From Typhlomys cinereus (taxonomy: Eukaryota > Chordata > Mammalia > Rodentia > Platacanthomyidae): a DNA stretch of 64,000 nt. The first letter of the stretch is position 1. Each line of letters starts with the position of its first letter. Shown here piece by piece: positions 9,985-22,700 of this stretch. Location: positions 434,001 through 498,000 of the forward strand of contig JALPQD010000829.1 in assembly GCA_023101885.1 (NCBI GenBank). Reading direction: 5' to 3'. Below the pieces are notes generated by a model. That model had not been told where the DNA came from. It made no database searches and saw nothing but the letters and a program-made list of their open reading frames with translations. Made by a program: the position numbers and the translations under genes.

Positions 9985-10690
9985 AAATAGCCCAGATGTG
10001 GGGAAGCAGTCAGCACCCTTGGGGGCTCAGAGCACCAGGCCCACACAAAGGATCCTCGAAGAACCCTAGAAAAGCAGATTCATAAACTATCTGGCATATG
10101 AAAGATGCTTGATAAATGTGTTGAGGAAATGAATGAGATTGAAGGAATAAGCCAAGCCAGAGGATTAGATAGGTAAATTGTACTTTCAAGATTATTTTAA
10201 AATTATTTTAAAAAATAATTATTTTAAAATATTCAAAATAATTTTATTAGTGTCCATTTGCTACACACAACACTGCATTTCATGATGTCCTTTTGTTTAA
10301 GGGTATCATTGATTTAGTTTCACATTGCACTGTGTTGTAACGAATGCTTGACCCAACAATTTAGAGGAACAAGGGGCTTATTCATGCTCACCGTGCTAGG
10401 TCACAGTTCATAGTGGCTGGATTGTTCCAGCGCAACCCTAGGGAACCCACCATACCATGTCCACAGGAAGAAGCCAGAAAGCAGCAAGGACCAAAACATA
10501 CCTTCCAGTCGGCCCTCTGCCAAATTCCAGGTAGTTCTCTCTCCATCTCATGTGCATGCCCACCCTGGCCCGGGTCTTCCTGTCTTAAATATGCAACTTA
10601 CACAATGTCCTGCACGGTAACTAAATCATTCCTCGTAGGTGTTCCCACAGTCCGAGTTCTTGAGCCAGCAAAACGGCTTAGCTGGCAAAG
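9985..10690. other. No gene recognised
   Basis: AT-rich sequence including an imperfect ATTTTAAAAT-rich palindrome around 10190-10245. Confidence 0.45.
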
Positions 10691-10759
10691 GAACCTGCAC
10701 AAAATCTGAGGACCCCAGACTCTGGAGACCATTCCCAAAGCCACCTGATCTCCTCTGAG

Positions 10760-10793
<34 letters not shown>

Positions 10794-10840
10794 CCCCAGA
10801 CTCTGAAGGCCATTCCCAAAGCCACCTGATCTCCTCTGAG

Positions 10841-10886
<46 letters not shown>

Positions 10887-10965
10887 CCCCAGACTCTGGA
10901 GGCCATTCCCAAAGCCACCTGATCTCCTCTGAGATGTGTGTGTGTGTCTCATAAGTGAAATTTTT
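10685..10965 (+). repeat. Triplicated SINE segment with (TG)n spacers
   Basis: A block starting 'gaccccagactctggag' and ending 'ctcctctgaga' followed by (TG)n occurs three times in tandem (about 10708-10791, 10792-10884, 10885-10947) with one or two substitutions between copies and different TG lengths. The upstream part resembles the 5' half of the B2-like SINE. Confidence 0.85.
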
Positions 10966-11267
10966 TAAAGGCTCTAAAAAATAAGATTCAGATCTCAGTG
11001 GGTAAGTTGACATATACACTAACCAAGTGATCTTTGGCCACTTTCCCTTCCCAGCATCTCCTATGTCCGTTTCAAGTGCATATCACACTGGAGTCTGGAT
11101 GACATTGCTGAGATTTCCAGGTTGTCATGTCACAGATAATGACAGAAATAGAGGCAGTTAATTAAAAAAGGGAAAAAGGGACTTCTGAGCGTGAAAAGGA
11201 GCTAAGTCCCAGACCCACGACTCCTGACTTGAGATTAAGGCAGATTTTACTTTTTAAACTTATTTGT

Positions 11268-11540
11268 TCATTATTGTGTGTGTGTGTGTGTGTGAGAGGA
11301 CACTGTGTGGGTGTGTGTATCAGAGGACACTGTGTTCTTGTGGAGGACCAAGGGTCACTTTGGGAATCATCCTGGACTGCTTCTGCCTCTTTCTTGCTTC
11401 TCTCTGGGATTTCCCAGCCCCGCCCACCAGGGCCAGAAGTGTACACTGCTGCTGTTCCACCTGTGTTTTTACATGGGACCTAGGATCCAAATTCAGGACC
11501 TTCTGCTTGTGAGACAGAGAGCCATCTCTCCAGTCCAAGG
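11268..11540 (-). mobile_element. B2-like SINE, old subfamily
   Basis: Reverse copy: (TG)n, 'cagaggacactgtg', 'ggaatcatcctggactgctt', then 'gagacagagagccatctctc' at the 5' end of the element. Confidence 0.8.
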
Positions 11541-12209
11541 CAGATTTTATTAAGGAGAGAAAGGATGGAGCTCACGGACGTAGAATCCATGAGGGCCGAA
11601 TGAGCCCATCTTCTGATTCTTTATAGGTTTGCATCACTCTGTGAAGATCAGACTTTCTGCTTCTTGAATGTTCATCTTGGCGCCCTGTCTCTGTCCCCTG
11701 CCCCCAATAGGATCCTCATAAACCTCTTATCTAAACAGATGTTCCCCTATAGAAAAATTTCAGAGCAGGTTAAGGAAGAGGGATTCAACTTGGAATTAAC
11801 AAGAAAACAGGTATCTTTTTTTTTCTGTTTTCATGTAGTATGTAGGTGCATGCATTTGTTTGCATTGCATGTGTGTAGAAGCGACTGTGTATGTGCGTGT
11901 GTGAGACAATGTGACAGGCTGCCTACTTTCTTGCCCATTATGTCACCAGGGTACCTAGCACCTGTCCATTCTGGCAGCACTGATATGCTGAGGGGAAGGC
12001 ATTTGGGATGACTTTAAGGAGACTTTTGCATGTTCCCTGGAGATAGTACGCCACCTCCCCCTTCAGTTCTTGCTGACCCTCAAAGGAAAGTTTAAACCCT
12101 GTAAACAGTCCTGTTTTGACGGCTCTAACTTTTAAGACTCGACTGACTTTGTTTTTTCCCTATCTTTACACCTCTTCAGTCAGTTTTTCTAAGTTTTTGT
12201 TACCCTTGG

Positions 12210-12345
12210 GATATGAACTTGCTGCAGGTTTTAAAAAAAAAAAAAAACAGGGTCTAGTGATATAGTCCTGACTGGCTTCAAACTAACAGTAATCTTCCTG
12301 CCTCTCAAGTATTGGCAGTATAAGCATTTACCACCAGCCTAGCTT
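12210..12345 (-). mobile_element. B1 SINE (diverged)
   Basis: A 15-base A run followed by reverse B1 landmarks: 'cagggtctagtgatatagtc', 'ctggcttcaaactaacagta' and 'cttcctgcctctcaagtatt'. Confidence 0.65.
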
Positions 12346-12597
12346 CTTGAATGGATCTCCTTTGGTCCATAAAAAAAAAATCTGAAATATAGCTGAGATT
12401 TAAAAGTTGGTTATGATGTGTTACGATGGCTGTTTTTTTGGGTTTTTTTTGTTTTTGAAAAATTGGAATGTAATGACCCAGACTTCTTCGTGAAACAGCT
12501 TACCTTCCCCGGGAATCAAGCTCCCATGTTCATCTAGGTCAACCCTGCCTACCCCGCTGCCAGGTTCCTTGAACGGAGTTGTCACGTGGCAAATGGT

Positions 12598-12803
12598 TAC
12601 CTGGGCACGTGGGAGAGTGCTTGTCAAGCACGCACGAAGCCTTGGGTTCGATTTCTTGTGCCAGGTGACTCGGATGTGGTGATCCCAGAACTTGAGAGAT
12701 GGAGGCAGGATCAGGAGTTCAAGGCCCTCCTCAGTCTCTAGAGAACTTAAGGTCAACGTGAGCTACATGAGACTTTGTCTAAAAAAAAAAAAAAAAAAAA
12801 AAA
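12598..12803 (+). mobile_element. ID-B1 composite SINE (B4-like)
   Basis: The ID-like head 'gagtgcttgtcaagcacgca' with 'ccttgggttcgatt' is followed by a B1-like body ('gtggtgatcccagaacttga', 'tcaggagttcaaggccctcc') and an A tail of 24 bases. Confidence 0.75.
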
Positions 12804-13163
12804 ATCATGAACACAAATTTTTAACCAGTGACCATGATAAATTTCCAAAGTCTCCAGCCAGGCTCAACTCTGTTTTCCAAACAGGGCGGTTCTGTGCAGG
12901 CAAAGAGAGAGCAAAACATTTTCTTTCTATGAAAAAACTCAGAAAGGCTAGCTGGAAAGGTGATCGTGTCTCCACACAGCTGGCTCAGTCTTTCTTCAGG
13001 AACAAGCGGTTCTTTGTTTCTCTCCCTTTCGCACAGTATCTTGGTAATTGAAGACAGGAACAGTTGAATCCGAGAGCTAAGGTCATTTCGTTCTGGGACA
13101 AGCCAGTGAAAGAAAGCGTCAGCCCAAGTGAGACGTGCTTGTTGAGAGCACCTCTGGGTGATG

Positions 13164-13180
13164 GGTCGCCCTCTGGTGCG
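13164..13180 (-). promoter_or_regulatory. CTCF-like motif
   Basis: On the minus strand CACCAGAGGGCGACCC resembles the CTCF core (CCACCAGGGGGCGC). No other supporting feature is nearby. Confidence 0.4.
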
Positions 13181-13249
13181 TGCGCCTGTCAGATCTCGAT
13201 GGTAGACGGTTCTGCATTGGCGTATGTGGATTTATGACCTGCGCGGGTT

Positions 13250-13325
13250 GAGGAGGCGATTCAGTGGTGGAATGCATACCTAGCATGCACCAGACCTTTC
13301 ACCCAATCCCCAGAACCACATGTAT
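13250..13325 (+). mobile_element. ID-like SINE (diverged)
   Basis: Contains 'ggcgattcagtggtggaatg', 'catacctagcatgcaccaga' and an ATCCCCAG end, the tRNA-like ID layout. Confidence 0.55.
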
Positions 13326-13474
13326 GTGGCCCTGGGTGGCCTCCCATGGTGTTTACTTCCCAACCCTCTGTTTGGTGCAGTTAGTCCATGAGCAAGTCAC
13401 CAACAAGATGATATTGGAGGAGGATGTTTGTTTGTTTAGATTTACCCAGTTTTTTTTTTAAAATTTTTTATTAT

Positions 13475-13747
13475 TATTATTATTATTTATTCAACTGTGT
13501 GTATGTGCGCGCGCATGTCTGTGGTGTGTTGTATGTGTGTGTCTGTGTAGAACCATGGACAAATTCGCGAACCACCATGGACGCCTCCACCTCCTTCTGC
13601 CCTGGGATTCACAGGCTCCGCCCTACCAGGACCAGAAGCGCAGGCCGCCCCCGCTTCGCCTGGCGTCTATACGTGGGATCTGGGATCCGAACTCGGGACC
13701 TTCGCCTGCAAGGCGGAGGCTTAACCCCTGAGCCACCTCTCCAGCCC
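13475..13747 (-). mobile_element. Young B2-like SINE (CA-tail family)
   Basis: Reverse copy. Its 5' end reads on the minus strand 'ggggctggagaggtggctca'. It contains the B-box-like GTCCCGAGTTCGGATCCC region and ends in a (CA)n plus ATAATAATAA tail. Confidence 0.9.
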
Positions 13748-14261
13748 CGATTTATCCAGTTTTAGAACCCACTTTAAACACATCTTCAGTTACAACAGGA
13801 ATTAAATAATTGCAGTAATGGGGTCTTGTGAAGGTTTCATTTCCTTGTCCCTCATGATCAGATCTGAGGAATGGGTGATACACTCCTTACTTGCCATCTG
13901 AGGTCAAGTTTGTGTCTTTATTGGTTCACAACCCTCAGCCCGAGGCCAGTTCACACAGGATGGGGCAGGAGGATGGAACAGATCTCTAATAAAATGTCCT
14001 TATACTATTAATGCTATGTATTAGTCAAGCACCGTACCACTGAGCTACAGCCCTTACCTCTAAGCCTGGACATTAGAATAGCCATACGCTATGAAGTCCC
14101 TCGCATTTGTAGAAGTGGTGGAGTCAAAGAAGCAAGGTTAAACTTATTTTATCTCCCAATACTGCAGACTTGGAAAGGATCCTCAACAAAGAAGCACATT
14201 ATAATTTTTTAATGTCCAATATTTCCCAAGTCAAATAACTGACAAAACTCTATTTTTAATG

Positions 14262-14515
14262 TGTGTGTGCTTGTGCCGAGTGTGTGTGTGTGTGCGTGCG
14301 TGCCTGGGTAGGCCCAGGAGTGACACGAGGAATCATCCTGGTTGCCTCTACCTCCTTACTGCTTTGTTCTGGAGTTTCCCAGCTTACACCTTCTAGAGGT
14401 ACACGCATGTGCTACCATGTCCGTCTGGCATTTTTCCAGATCTGGGGATCCAAACTCAGGTCCTATTGCGTATGAGGCAAGCGCTTTAATCCCTAAGCCA
14501 TCTCTCCAGCCCCAA
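14262..14515 (-). mobile_element. B2-like SINE, old subfamily
   Basis: Reverse copy ending 'taagccatctctccagcccc' with TG repeats at the other end. Confidence 0.8.
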
Positions 14516-14909
14516 TTTTAGAATTTTTTTTTCTTCCACAATTTCACATACACACACATAATACATTTTGATATCACCCATTATCCTCTTACTCCTTGCA
14601 CCTGAATCCCTTCTTCCCAACGAGTCCTCCTTTTACGGTTTGCTTTGTGGCTCACTGGACTTAATTAGGGTTTTCTGCATAAGCATGGGCAGGTTATTTT
14701 CTTGACCCAGGGAAACTTCTCAGTGGCTAAATCACTAAGGGACATGACTCCCGCCCCTCAGCAAGTATTAACTCCTATAGCTCCTCAGGCTGTGTAAGAG
14801 TCCCCAAGAATTATATCTTAGAACTCTTGTCACCCTCTTTCAGAAGGTCTTGGTTTCTGTCTATAAAGGGATATTGCAAGCTAGATCATTTTTACAAAAA
14901 AAACTACCT

Positions 14910-15062
14910 TGTGCTGGTTTGCTCGGCAGATAGCTTCCAAACCTTCCAAACCCGATGAGCTGAACTCAATCCCTGGAAATGTACGTGGCTGAAGGAGGAA
15001 CCGACTTCTGTTGTTCTGACCTCCACCCATGACCATGATATATGTGTGTGTGTGTGGCAACA
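14910..15062 (+). mobile_element. B3/B2-related SINE
   Basis: 'tgctcggcagatagcttcca', 'gctgaactcaatccctggaa' and 'ttgttctgacctccacccat' followed by a short TG run. Confidence 0.5.
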
Positions 15063-15299
15063 TCTTCAATGGGGCTTTTTTGCATTTATCATCTTGTGTT
15101 TCATGTGGATGGGTGCACGTGCCATGACACGTGTGTAAGTCAGAGAATGACTTGTGAGAGTTCTCTCCATTTGGATCAGCCTTCTCACCTGATCTCATCG
15201 CTAACTTTCAGCAACTGATGTGGCATGGACTCTTGTCGCACCTGGGCTAGGGGTGCCAACTGATGCCACTTGCAGCCTGACAGTCCTCTCCCCACACAG

Positions 15300-16334
15300 C
15301 TTCCTTAAAGAAATGGCAGGGACTGTACCGTACATCTGGAACCTTTGCTTTGCCAGGGGAACCTACCAGGCTCCCCAAATCACTCTAGGAAACTGACCCT
15401 GCTGTGCAGGAATCTGAGACAGCTCAGCACGGGCTACGGTTGCTATGGTTACTCATCAATGGCACGACATGTGACTCCTCCCCCAAACATGAAAGACGGA
15501 CCCCTGCTTCATGTCCCTGAACTCTTCAGAACACCTGGCAAGTGCCCTTTATGGCATAATAATAACTTTTAAAACATGTCTTACCCAAAAGACCCTGCCT
15601 CTTGAAATCCCTTAAGCCCAATGGACCCCACTTTGTATCCAAATCGAAAGGCGGCCCACCTCCAGCTAACAACTTCCTTGTCCACTGCGTGGCTTCCTAA
15701 CTCTACCACCCCGAGGTGCCGTGCCGGGTCTGACGTGGCTTCCACTACAGTAGTGGCACTAGGTCTGGGAATGTGGCTGTGATCCTCCACCACCCCCGGC
15801 TGCGGCAGGGCTAGAACGGTTCCCTCTGCCTGGAAAGTGCCGCTCCCACCTGGAGGAGGGTGTGTAGGGAGAGGGTGACTCGTCTGCAGCGGCACCCTGG
15901 GCGGGTGTCAGGACAGTCTCAATGGAAGAAAACTAAAACACGTCAAGCTACATCCTCAACCAACGGGTCCTTAGTCATCAAGAAAATAAAAGACAAGCTC
16001 AACATGATTTGGCAAAGACTTTTTAACTTTAAATTAAAAAAAACCAAACATTCTCACACAGAAGTGATTCAACTTAACTGTTTTAAAATATTAAAGTAAA
16101 AGGTTAAAAAAAAATCAGACCCAAAATGATAAAAATAGTTGCATCCTCCATAAAAACCTAAACTACGGAGACATTCGTGGCTACTCAGTATTCAGAGCAT
16201 GAGGTGAAATACCAATGTAGTAAAAAAGAAAAAAAAAGTCAAGATACTGTCAATTCCTTGACGGGCTCGCTTGCGTGGAATCCAGTGCCGACCACCAGCC
16301 CCCCGGTCCCTGCGCCCCTGCACAATGCCAGGCC
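15300..16334 (-). other. Probable PDIA4 3' UTR and downstream flank
   Basis: Follows the stop codon. T- and A-rich on the transcribed strand with no other gene recognised. I did not find a clear AATAAA on the minus strand, so the polyadenylation site is unplaced. Confidence 0.5.
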
Positions 16335-16744
16335 TCAAAGCTCCTCCCTCGTCCTGCCCCACTGCGTGGCTGTTCCTCTATGAACTTGCTCAAGTGCTCC
16401 AGTCTCTGTCGCCCCCCTCAAATTGACTGGGTTCTTCTTGTCCCACTGGGGGCGAAGTAGATGGTGGGGAAGCCCTCCACCTTGTAGCGGTCATTAGTGA
16501 CGTCGTTGGCGGTGGCGTCCATCTTGGCGATGACCAGGTTCTTCTGGCCCTTGTACTTCTTGCCCAGCTCGGCATAGATGGGCTCCAGCTGCTTGCAGTG
16601 CCCACACCACGGTGCGTAGAACTCGATGAGGACGTCCTTTTTGGGATCCATCACGATGGCGTCAAAGGTCTTTCCCACGACCACTTGACTGGTCCCTTGT
16701 TGTTCTTGGGCACAGGCTGGGATTTGATGACGGCTTCAACTTTC
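16335..16744 (-). CDS. PDIA4: PDIA4 exon 10 (domain a', ER-retrieval tail), six 1-bp deletions
   Basis: Starts after acceptor ccttaacag. The middle is intact and encodes [15 protein letters not shown], the third CGHC and [14 protein letters not shown]. The coding part is 410 nt where the family needs about 416. Codon-by-codon comparison puts one missing base near each of 16732, 16683, 16443, 16422, 16400 and 16371. The last frame ends RTREEL-stop at 16337-16335. Read literally from exon 9, the frame stops after about 27 codons, before the third active site. Confidence 0.9.
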
Positions 16745-19700
16745 CTGTTAAGGAATGCAAAGGGAACCGAAGGTAAGAGGTGCCAAGCTGAAGGCCCGGC
16801 CCCGAGCTCAGCAACAGGAAGTGATGGCTGTCGAGGGTGTGAACCACACTGCCAGGTGGGGGCCTTTGTCTCCCACAACCTCCCCCCAGCAATGGTCCCA
16901 ACAAGGACACTACTCGGCGCAGAGGAGCTACTGGAACCACAGCTCTGAGGGCTGAAAACTACCCAGGCACCTGATACAAACCGGGGGTTCTGGGGTGTTC
17001 CACATGGCCAGACCCGAGAATAGGTGCTTTGCTCAGTCAAGACAATAAAGATTCTCAGTTTAGAATCTCAAGTCAGGTATTCTTCACACATGAAACTTAG
17101 TTTTAAATCAAAGGTTTTTATAAGAATTTCCAAGACATGGCTGGAGAGGTGGCTCAGGGGTTAAGCCTCTGCCTTGCAGGCGGAAGGTCCTGAGTTCGGA
17201 TCCTAGACCCCATGTAGAGACGCCCAGCGGAAGCGGGGGCGGCCTGCGTTTCTGGTCCTGATAGGGCGGAGCCTGTGAATCCCAAGGCAGAGTAAACAAG
17301 GAGGAGACGGAGGCATCCTGGTGGTTCTCGAATTCATCTGTGGTTCTACACACACACACATACATGCACACATACCATACATGCGCAATTGAATAAATAA
17401 TAATAATAAAAAAAAGAATTTCCAAGACAAATTTTCCATTTTCCTGAAAATAAAAAACGGCTCAGAACCAACATGGTAGAGAGATTGGAGTCTAGCAAGC
17501 TGTTCTGTGTCCACATCCAAGACAAACACGAATAAACAGAATAAAACATAGAAATCAAAAAAAAAAAAGAAAAAGAAAATGCTAGGCATGAGGTGGCACT
17601 GCAATCAGATGGTTAGAGGCTGGTACAAGGACGCTAGCGCGAGGTCAACCTGAATACAGCGATTCCTCAGCTCAGAAAGCAAAGCAAAAACGAAAATGAA
17701 CTGAGGTTCTGTCTGTTCTCTGGCCCTTCAGGTCCACGAGACAAAAGCAGGAGTCACACTCATAAGAACAAGTGACCACAGGGGCCCCAGGTAAAATTCA
17801 CAAGCCCCTCGAGGTTTTTATATAATGATTGATTGATTCATTCATTCATTCATTCATTCATTTATTCATTCATTCATGTGTGTGAGGGTGTATCAGAGGA
17901 CACTATGTGTGCCGGTGGAGGCCCAAGGGAAGTGCAGATTGTTGTCATTAAGTTGTTTTTTTTTTTTAAATAAGGCATTTATTTATTTGATGTATGTATG
18001 TATGTATGTACGTATGTATGTATGTATGTATGCATGCATGTATGTGTATCAGAGGGAACTATCTGACTTAAGACTGAAGTGCAGGTCGCTGCCATTTCCA
18101 CCTGGCTTTCTGGTGGGCTCCAGGGTCTCACCTCAGGACTCTCTGCAAGGCAGAGTCTTAATCCTGAGTCGTCAATCCAGCCCCCTCTACTCCTCCTATT
18201 TTAACTATACAAAAACTGTCCCCTTTCATCTGCATTCTCAGATGCGACTCCGTGTCTTCCCTGGGGCTGCAGCTTCTTGCAGCCGGTGCTTCTAAGGAAG
18301 CCCTAACATGGACTCGCAAATCTGGCTTCTGCTTTCTAAGAAAAAAGGGGACGAATCACCAGCGAGACAGGTCAGCAGGGGCTTCTGCCGGCAAGGACAG
18401 TTCTCTGACTCTAGCACCCTCAAGACGGAAAAGGAGAACCAACTGTCCTTCGGCCTCCATGGGTGTGCCAAGGCGCGTAGCGGTCTACACTCACAAGCAC
18501 ACGCGCGTGCTGGCGTGGCGGTCTACACTCACACAAACAAATCACAGCTAAAAACAAAACAAAAACAGTTAAGAAGACCGAGTCTTCTAAACTGTCCTCT
18601 AACTTGTCCTGGTGCCTCGGGGTTTGGGGCGGTTCCTGCCGTTTCCCAGGCAGGAAAATTAGAGAGTGGGTTGGAGGGGACAGAGGAGCGGGTGCGAGCG
18701 GCCCGAGGGCTCGCTGGGCACCGCGTGGGGCCGAGTCCAGAGGGTCCTGGGGCCGCCAGGAGGCCACGGCAGCTCAGCTCACCTTTCTTGAAAGCCGTGA
18801 CGAACCCCCGCAGAGTGTCCGCATCAAACTCTTCTGGCTCCATGGCGAACTTCTTCCCGCTCTCGTCGAGGATGGCGGCGTTGACGTCCTCCCCGCTCTC
18901 GCTGAGCCCCAAGTCCTTCACCTCTGTGGCATAGTCTTCCTCGTCGGCGATGGCGAAGGTGTACTCAGGGAAGTCCTTGGCCACCTCCAGAACTTTGCTG
19001 CGCCAGAACTGAGTAGCTGAAATGGACCACGGGCTGTGAACCGAGGGCGAGCGGACGGTGCCCCCGCCCGGCTCAGGGGAGTTCAGGCTCTGGCACTAGG
19101 GTCCCGCGACAAGGCAAGTGTCAGCAGAGCTCAGCTGCAGAGAGGGAGTTCTGGCAGGACAGCCACGTGACAGGTGGGCCCGGGCTCGGGCACGGCGAAG
19201 CCCAGCAGAGCTGCGCCAGATGCGGCTCAGGCGCACTGCGCCTTCCTCCTAGGAGGACGCCAGTGATGCGGGGCTCCCCTCTTGCTGAGAAAAAAGGGAA
19301 GAAAGGGAAAGGATGCTACACACTCACACTGAAATAACCCTGAAGCAGTAATGGAAATACATCCAAGGAACCCGCAAGGAGTCCCAGGTCGACATTCCTG
19401 AGCGTGGGGACCCCCCCCCCCCGGTCTGGCAGGTCTGGGTGGGGCCTTACCAGCGCGGTAGTCGAAGCTGAAGTCCACGCTGTAGTACACGACCACCAGA
19501 GGCCGCCGGGCGTAGCGCTTGGCGTCATTGGAGGACTTCCGGTGGCCCACCAAGGGCAAGGCGTGTCTCGACACGTGGTCCTGGATGGCGGCTGCCTCTG
19601 TGGAGCCCTGTCCAGGAGGAGCACAGGTGAGCAAGCCCAGCAGGGGGGGGGCGACCCGCCGTCAGGTGAGCAGAGCCCAGCGACCCCTGCAGAGCTCAGG

Positions 19701-22700
19701 GAAGGCAGACCCTGTCCCGACTACACCAAAGCCCGGTGGGAAACTGCTCAAGGCTGGCGGAGTTGCCAGGAGCTGCTGGCATGCGCTGGACTGAGTGTTC
19801 TCACGACAGTCCTACAGGTGCATTTTACAGGTTACAGTGAGGTAAGGCGCAAGCCGGTGTCGAGCACCAAAGACGTGCGTTCTAACCTCTGACTTGTACT
19901 AGAGAACGGGGGGCCTCAGGTGGAACTGAGCCACGCACTCGACCACACCACCCTCAGGGGGCCGTCAGCAGTCCACGGCCCAGAGACGAGCTTCCTACGG
20001 CTGCTCAAGGTTTTCAAGTAAGATGACAAGAGGGTGCGGCCGCAGCTACTAGGGACTCAAGAATCAGGTTGGAGAGGTGACTAGGAAGGGGTGTCTCCTG
20101 GACCCACACTTTGGAGTTGAACCGGGTTCACAACAACTGAGGGTGGGCACGGCCACCACTCCAAGCTGGAGAAGTGAGCGCAGGTTAAGCTGACTGTCCA
20201 AAGCTACAACCTACAACTGCAGAGGAACCGCGTGAGCCCAGACGCTGCATCCCAGTACGACGGACAGGAAGCGTTTACACGGCACTGGGACACAGGCCGT
20301 GCCAGGTGGGAAAGGAGTGGACGGCACACGGAGGGGAAGCAGCAGACCAGACACAGGACAAGGTGACAAGATGACCTGGCTCAGTGCCACTCGGCGCTGT
20401 GAGCTTCTCTAAGGAAGTAGAGAAGTAGCCGAGGTCTGCCTTGGCGGTTGCACTAAGGCAAAAACTTTTAACTCCAACTCTTTATGACGTTACCATTGTC
20501 AGAAACCAAAGACTTCTGGGATTTGGGATCCCTTCAAGACCAACTTAGCAAGAAGCCCATACTTGTCTCTCTCTCTCCAGCAATTCATATTACAACCTTA
20601 GTAAATTTCAACTTTGCTTCAAAAACACAAAAGTACCAAACGCTACAGACCCCGTTCCTGGGAACACACACCCCTGAGAGCTGTGCTTGACTACCAGGGT
20701 CCACAGCCCACCAGGAAATCTTTCGACTCCTGGTCCGTGTCTACGGAGGGGGAGTGCTGTGTCTAAGTCCGGGGAGGAAGAGGATCCCGCGTCTAAGTGG
20801 ACGAAGCCGAGAGAGCGGAGAGGTGGGAAGGCGGAAGCCGCAGTCTCTCTGGGAGGGGTCCCCGGCTGCCCCTCTGGGCCCACCTCCCCGGCTCCATTTT
20901 CTTTCCTTCAGGCCCCNACGATGGGCCTCGGCGCCATGGGGCCAGCACCGTGGGGGACACCTGCTCTTCCACCTCCGTTCTGCATCTGCAGCAGCGCAGC
21001 CCCGGATGAAGGGGTGCCCAGCAAGCCAGGCTTGGTCAAGCAAGGCACTGCCGCCAAAGGAAACAGCACAGGGCTGACCCAGGTGGCCCGGGTGGAGCAG
21101 GACTGGAAACAAAGGTAAAATCCACACGTTCTGTTCAGCCGCTTTGCTACGACAGCTGAGCCGCCGACTCAGTCAGCCCAGGCCGGCAGCGCATCCAGGC
21201 TGCACCGAGGCCACGCCCAGGAGATGGACACTGTGGGAGACGGAGGCCTGCGGGGGGTGTGACCAGAGGACAACGGCTTTGCAAAACCCGCCCATGAGCC
21301 ACCTGCTGGCCACGGTCCCATCCTGTGCTTTGAAGATGAGGAGGGTAGAGGGTAGATGTGGAAGGGCACTCAACACGCTCTTAAAGAACACCCCCCCTCA
21401 TGTTTCACACTCGATGCCTGTGCCAGCTGGTTCCCAGGGGACGCACGGAACAGGGCGTCTCACAGTGCTGGACGGTCCTCTCACCTGGACGTCCATCACA
21501 TTGCTCTTGGGCTCATACTTGGACTGAAACTTCTCAGGCTGCATCACCACCAACTTCCCTGAGGAGACTTTCAAGAACTTAGCTATTTCGGTGCTGAAAG
21601 TGTGGTGAAATTTGTAATCTTCTCTCAGGTTGTTTGCTGAAAAATTAAGAGAACAATATATTAAATTGCTTAAATGACTGAGATTTAATTTGTTAAGCAC
21701 ACTAGCTGAAGCAAGCGCCCTTCGGTCACTGGAAGTTCCGATTAGACAATACCCAGAACCTAACCGCATGTGTAGAGATCAGACGAGAGTTTTTGGGAAT
21801 GGGTTGGGCCTTGCCTTGTTGAAGCAGGGCTCTCTTATTTTGGTTCACGCACAGCACAGAAGTTCACAGCTGGCCTGAGAACTTCTGGCAGGGACTATAG
21901 ATGCAAACTACCACACCCTACTTTCCTTGTCGATTTTGGGGATCAAACTTAGATGTCATTGCCTTTATAGCATTAAGTCATTTTGCCAGACAGGAGTTAG
22001 CCACACGTGCAATATCTGAGTACTGAATCTTGGAACTCATCCAAAACATAGAAAACCTGTTTGCAAAAAACTTCAGAGCTGTTTGCTAGGTTCGGAGGTG
22101 TCTATCTAGGATAACAACATGCTGCCACTCAGGCCAACGTATCAAAAGAGACACGTTAACCAGCCCACGAGGACTACTCAGCATTTAGACCTGCTCGGCA
22201 TTTAGACCTGCTCATTTATTTTTACTAAAATACCAATCTTCTGTGATGTCTGCACAACTACCATGGCACTGCAGAGAAACAAGCTCAGTAGCAAGTAATG
22301 CAGTGGAAGTGAACTTCGTAACCACTTCCTCTGCTACCCGCACCACTTACGGACTAGCTACACTGAGTCTCAGTAGAGACTTTGGAGCTTGAACAGTGGT
22401 GGGAACTGCTATAGACTGTGAGGACTTTTGAAGCCGGACTGAATATGGTTTGTGTCAGGAGACAGCTAAGAGCCTATGAGAGCTAAGGCGAGGGTCATCA
22501 CGGCTTAAATGTAAATTACACCTCACAGCCTCATGCGCTTCAATACTTGGCGCTCAGATTGTTGCCGTTTGTTACAGAACCTTTGGCAGTGGGGCCTTGC
22601 TGAAGGACGTGTCACTGGGTCGGGCACTGAGATTTCACAGCCCACCACAACCCGACTCCCCTCTTCTCCTCTTCTTCCTGAAATATGGATGTTGAGGGAA

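Noticed and set aside
1..16000. Y4 and Y5 RNA genes
   Set aside because: Looked for their 5' ends and loops in the intergenic part; only Y3 and Y1 are present, as in mouse.
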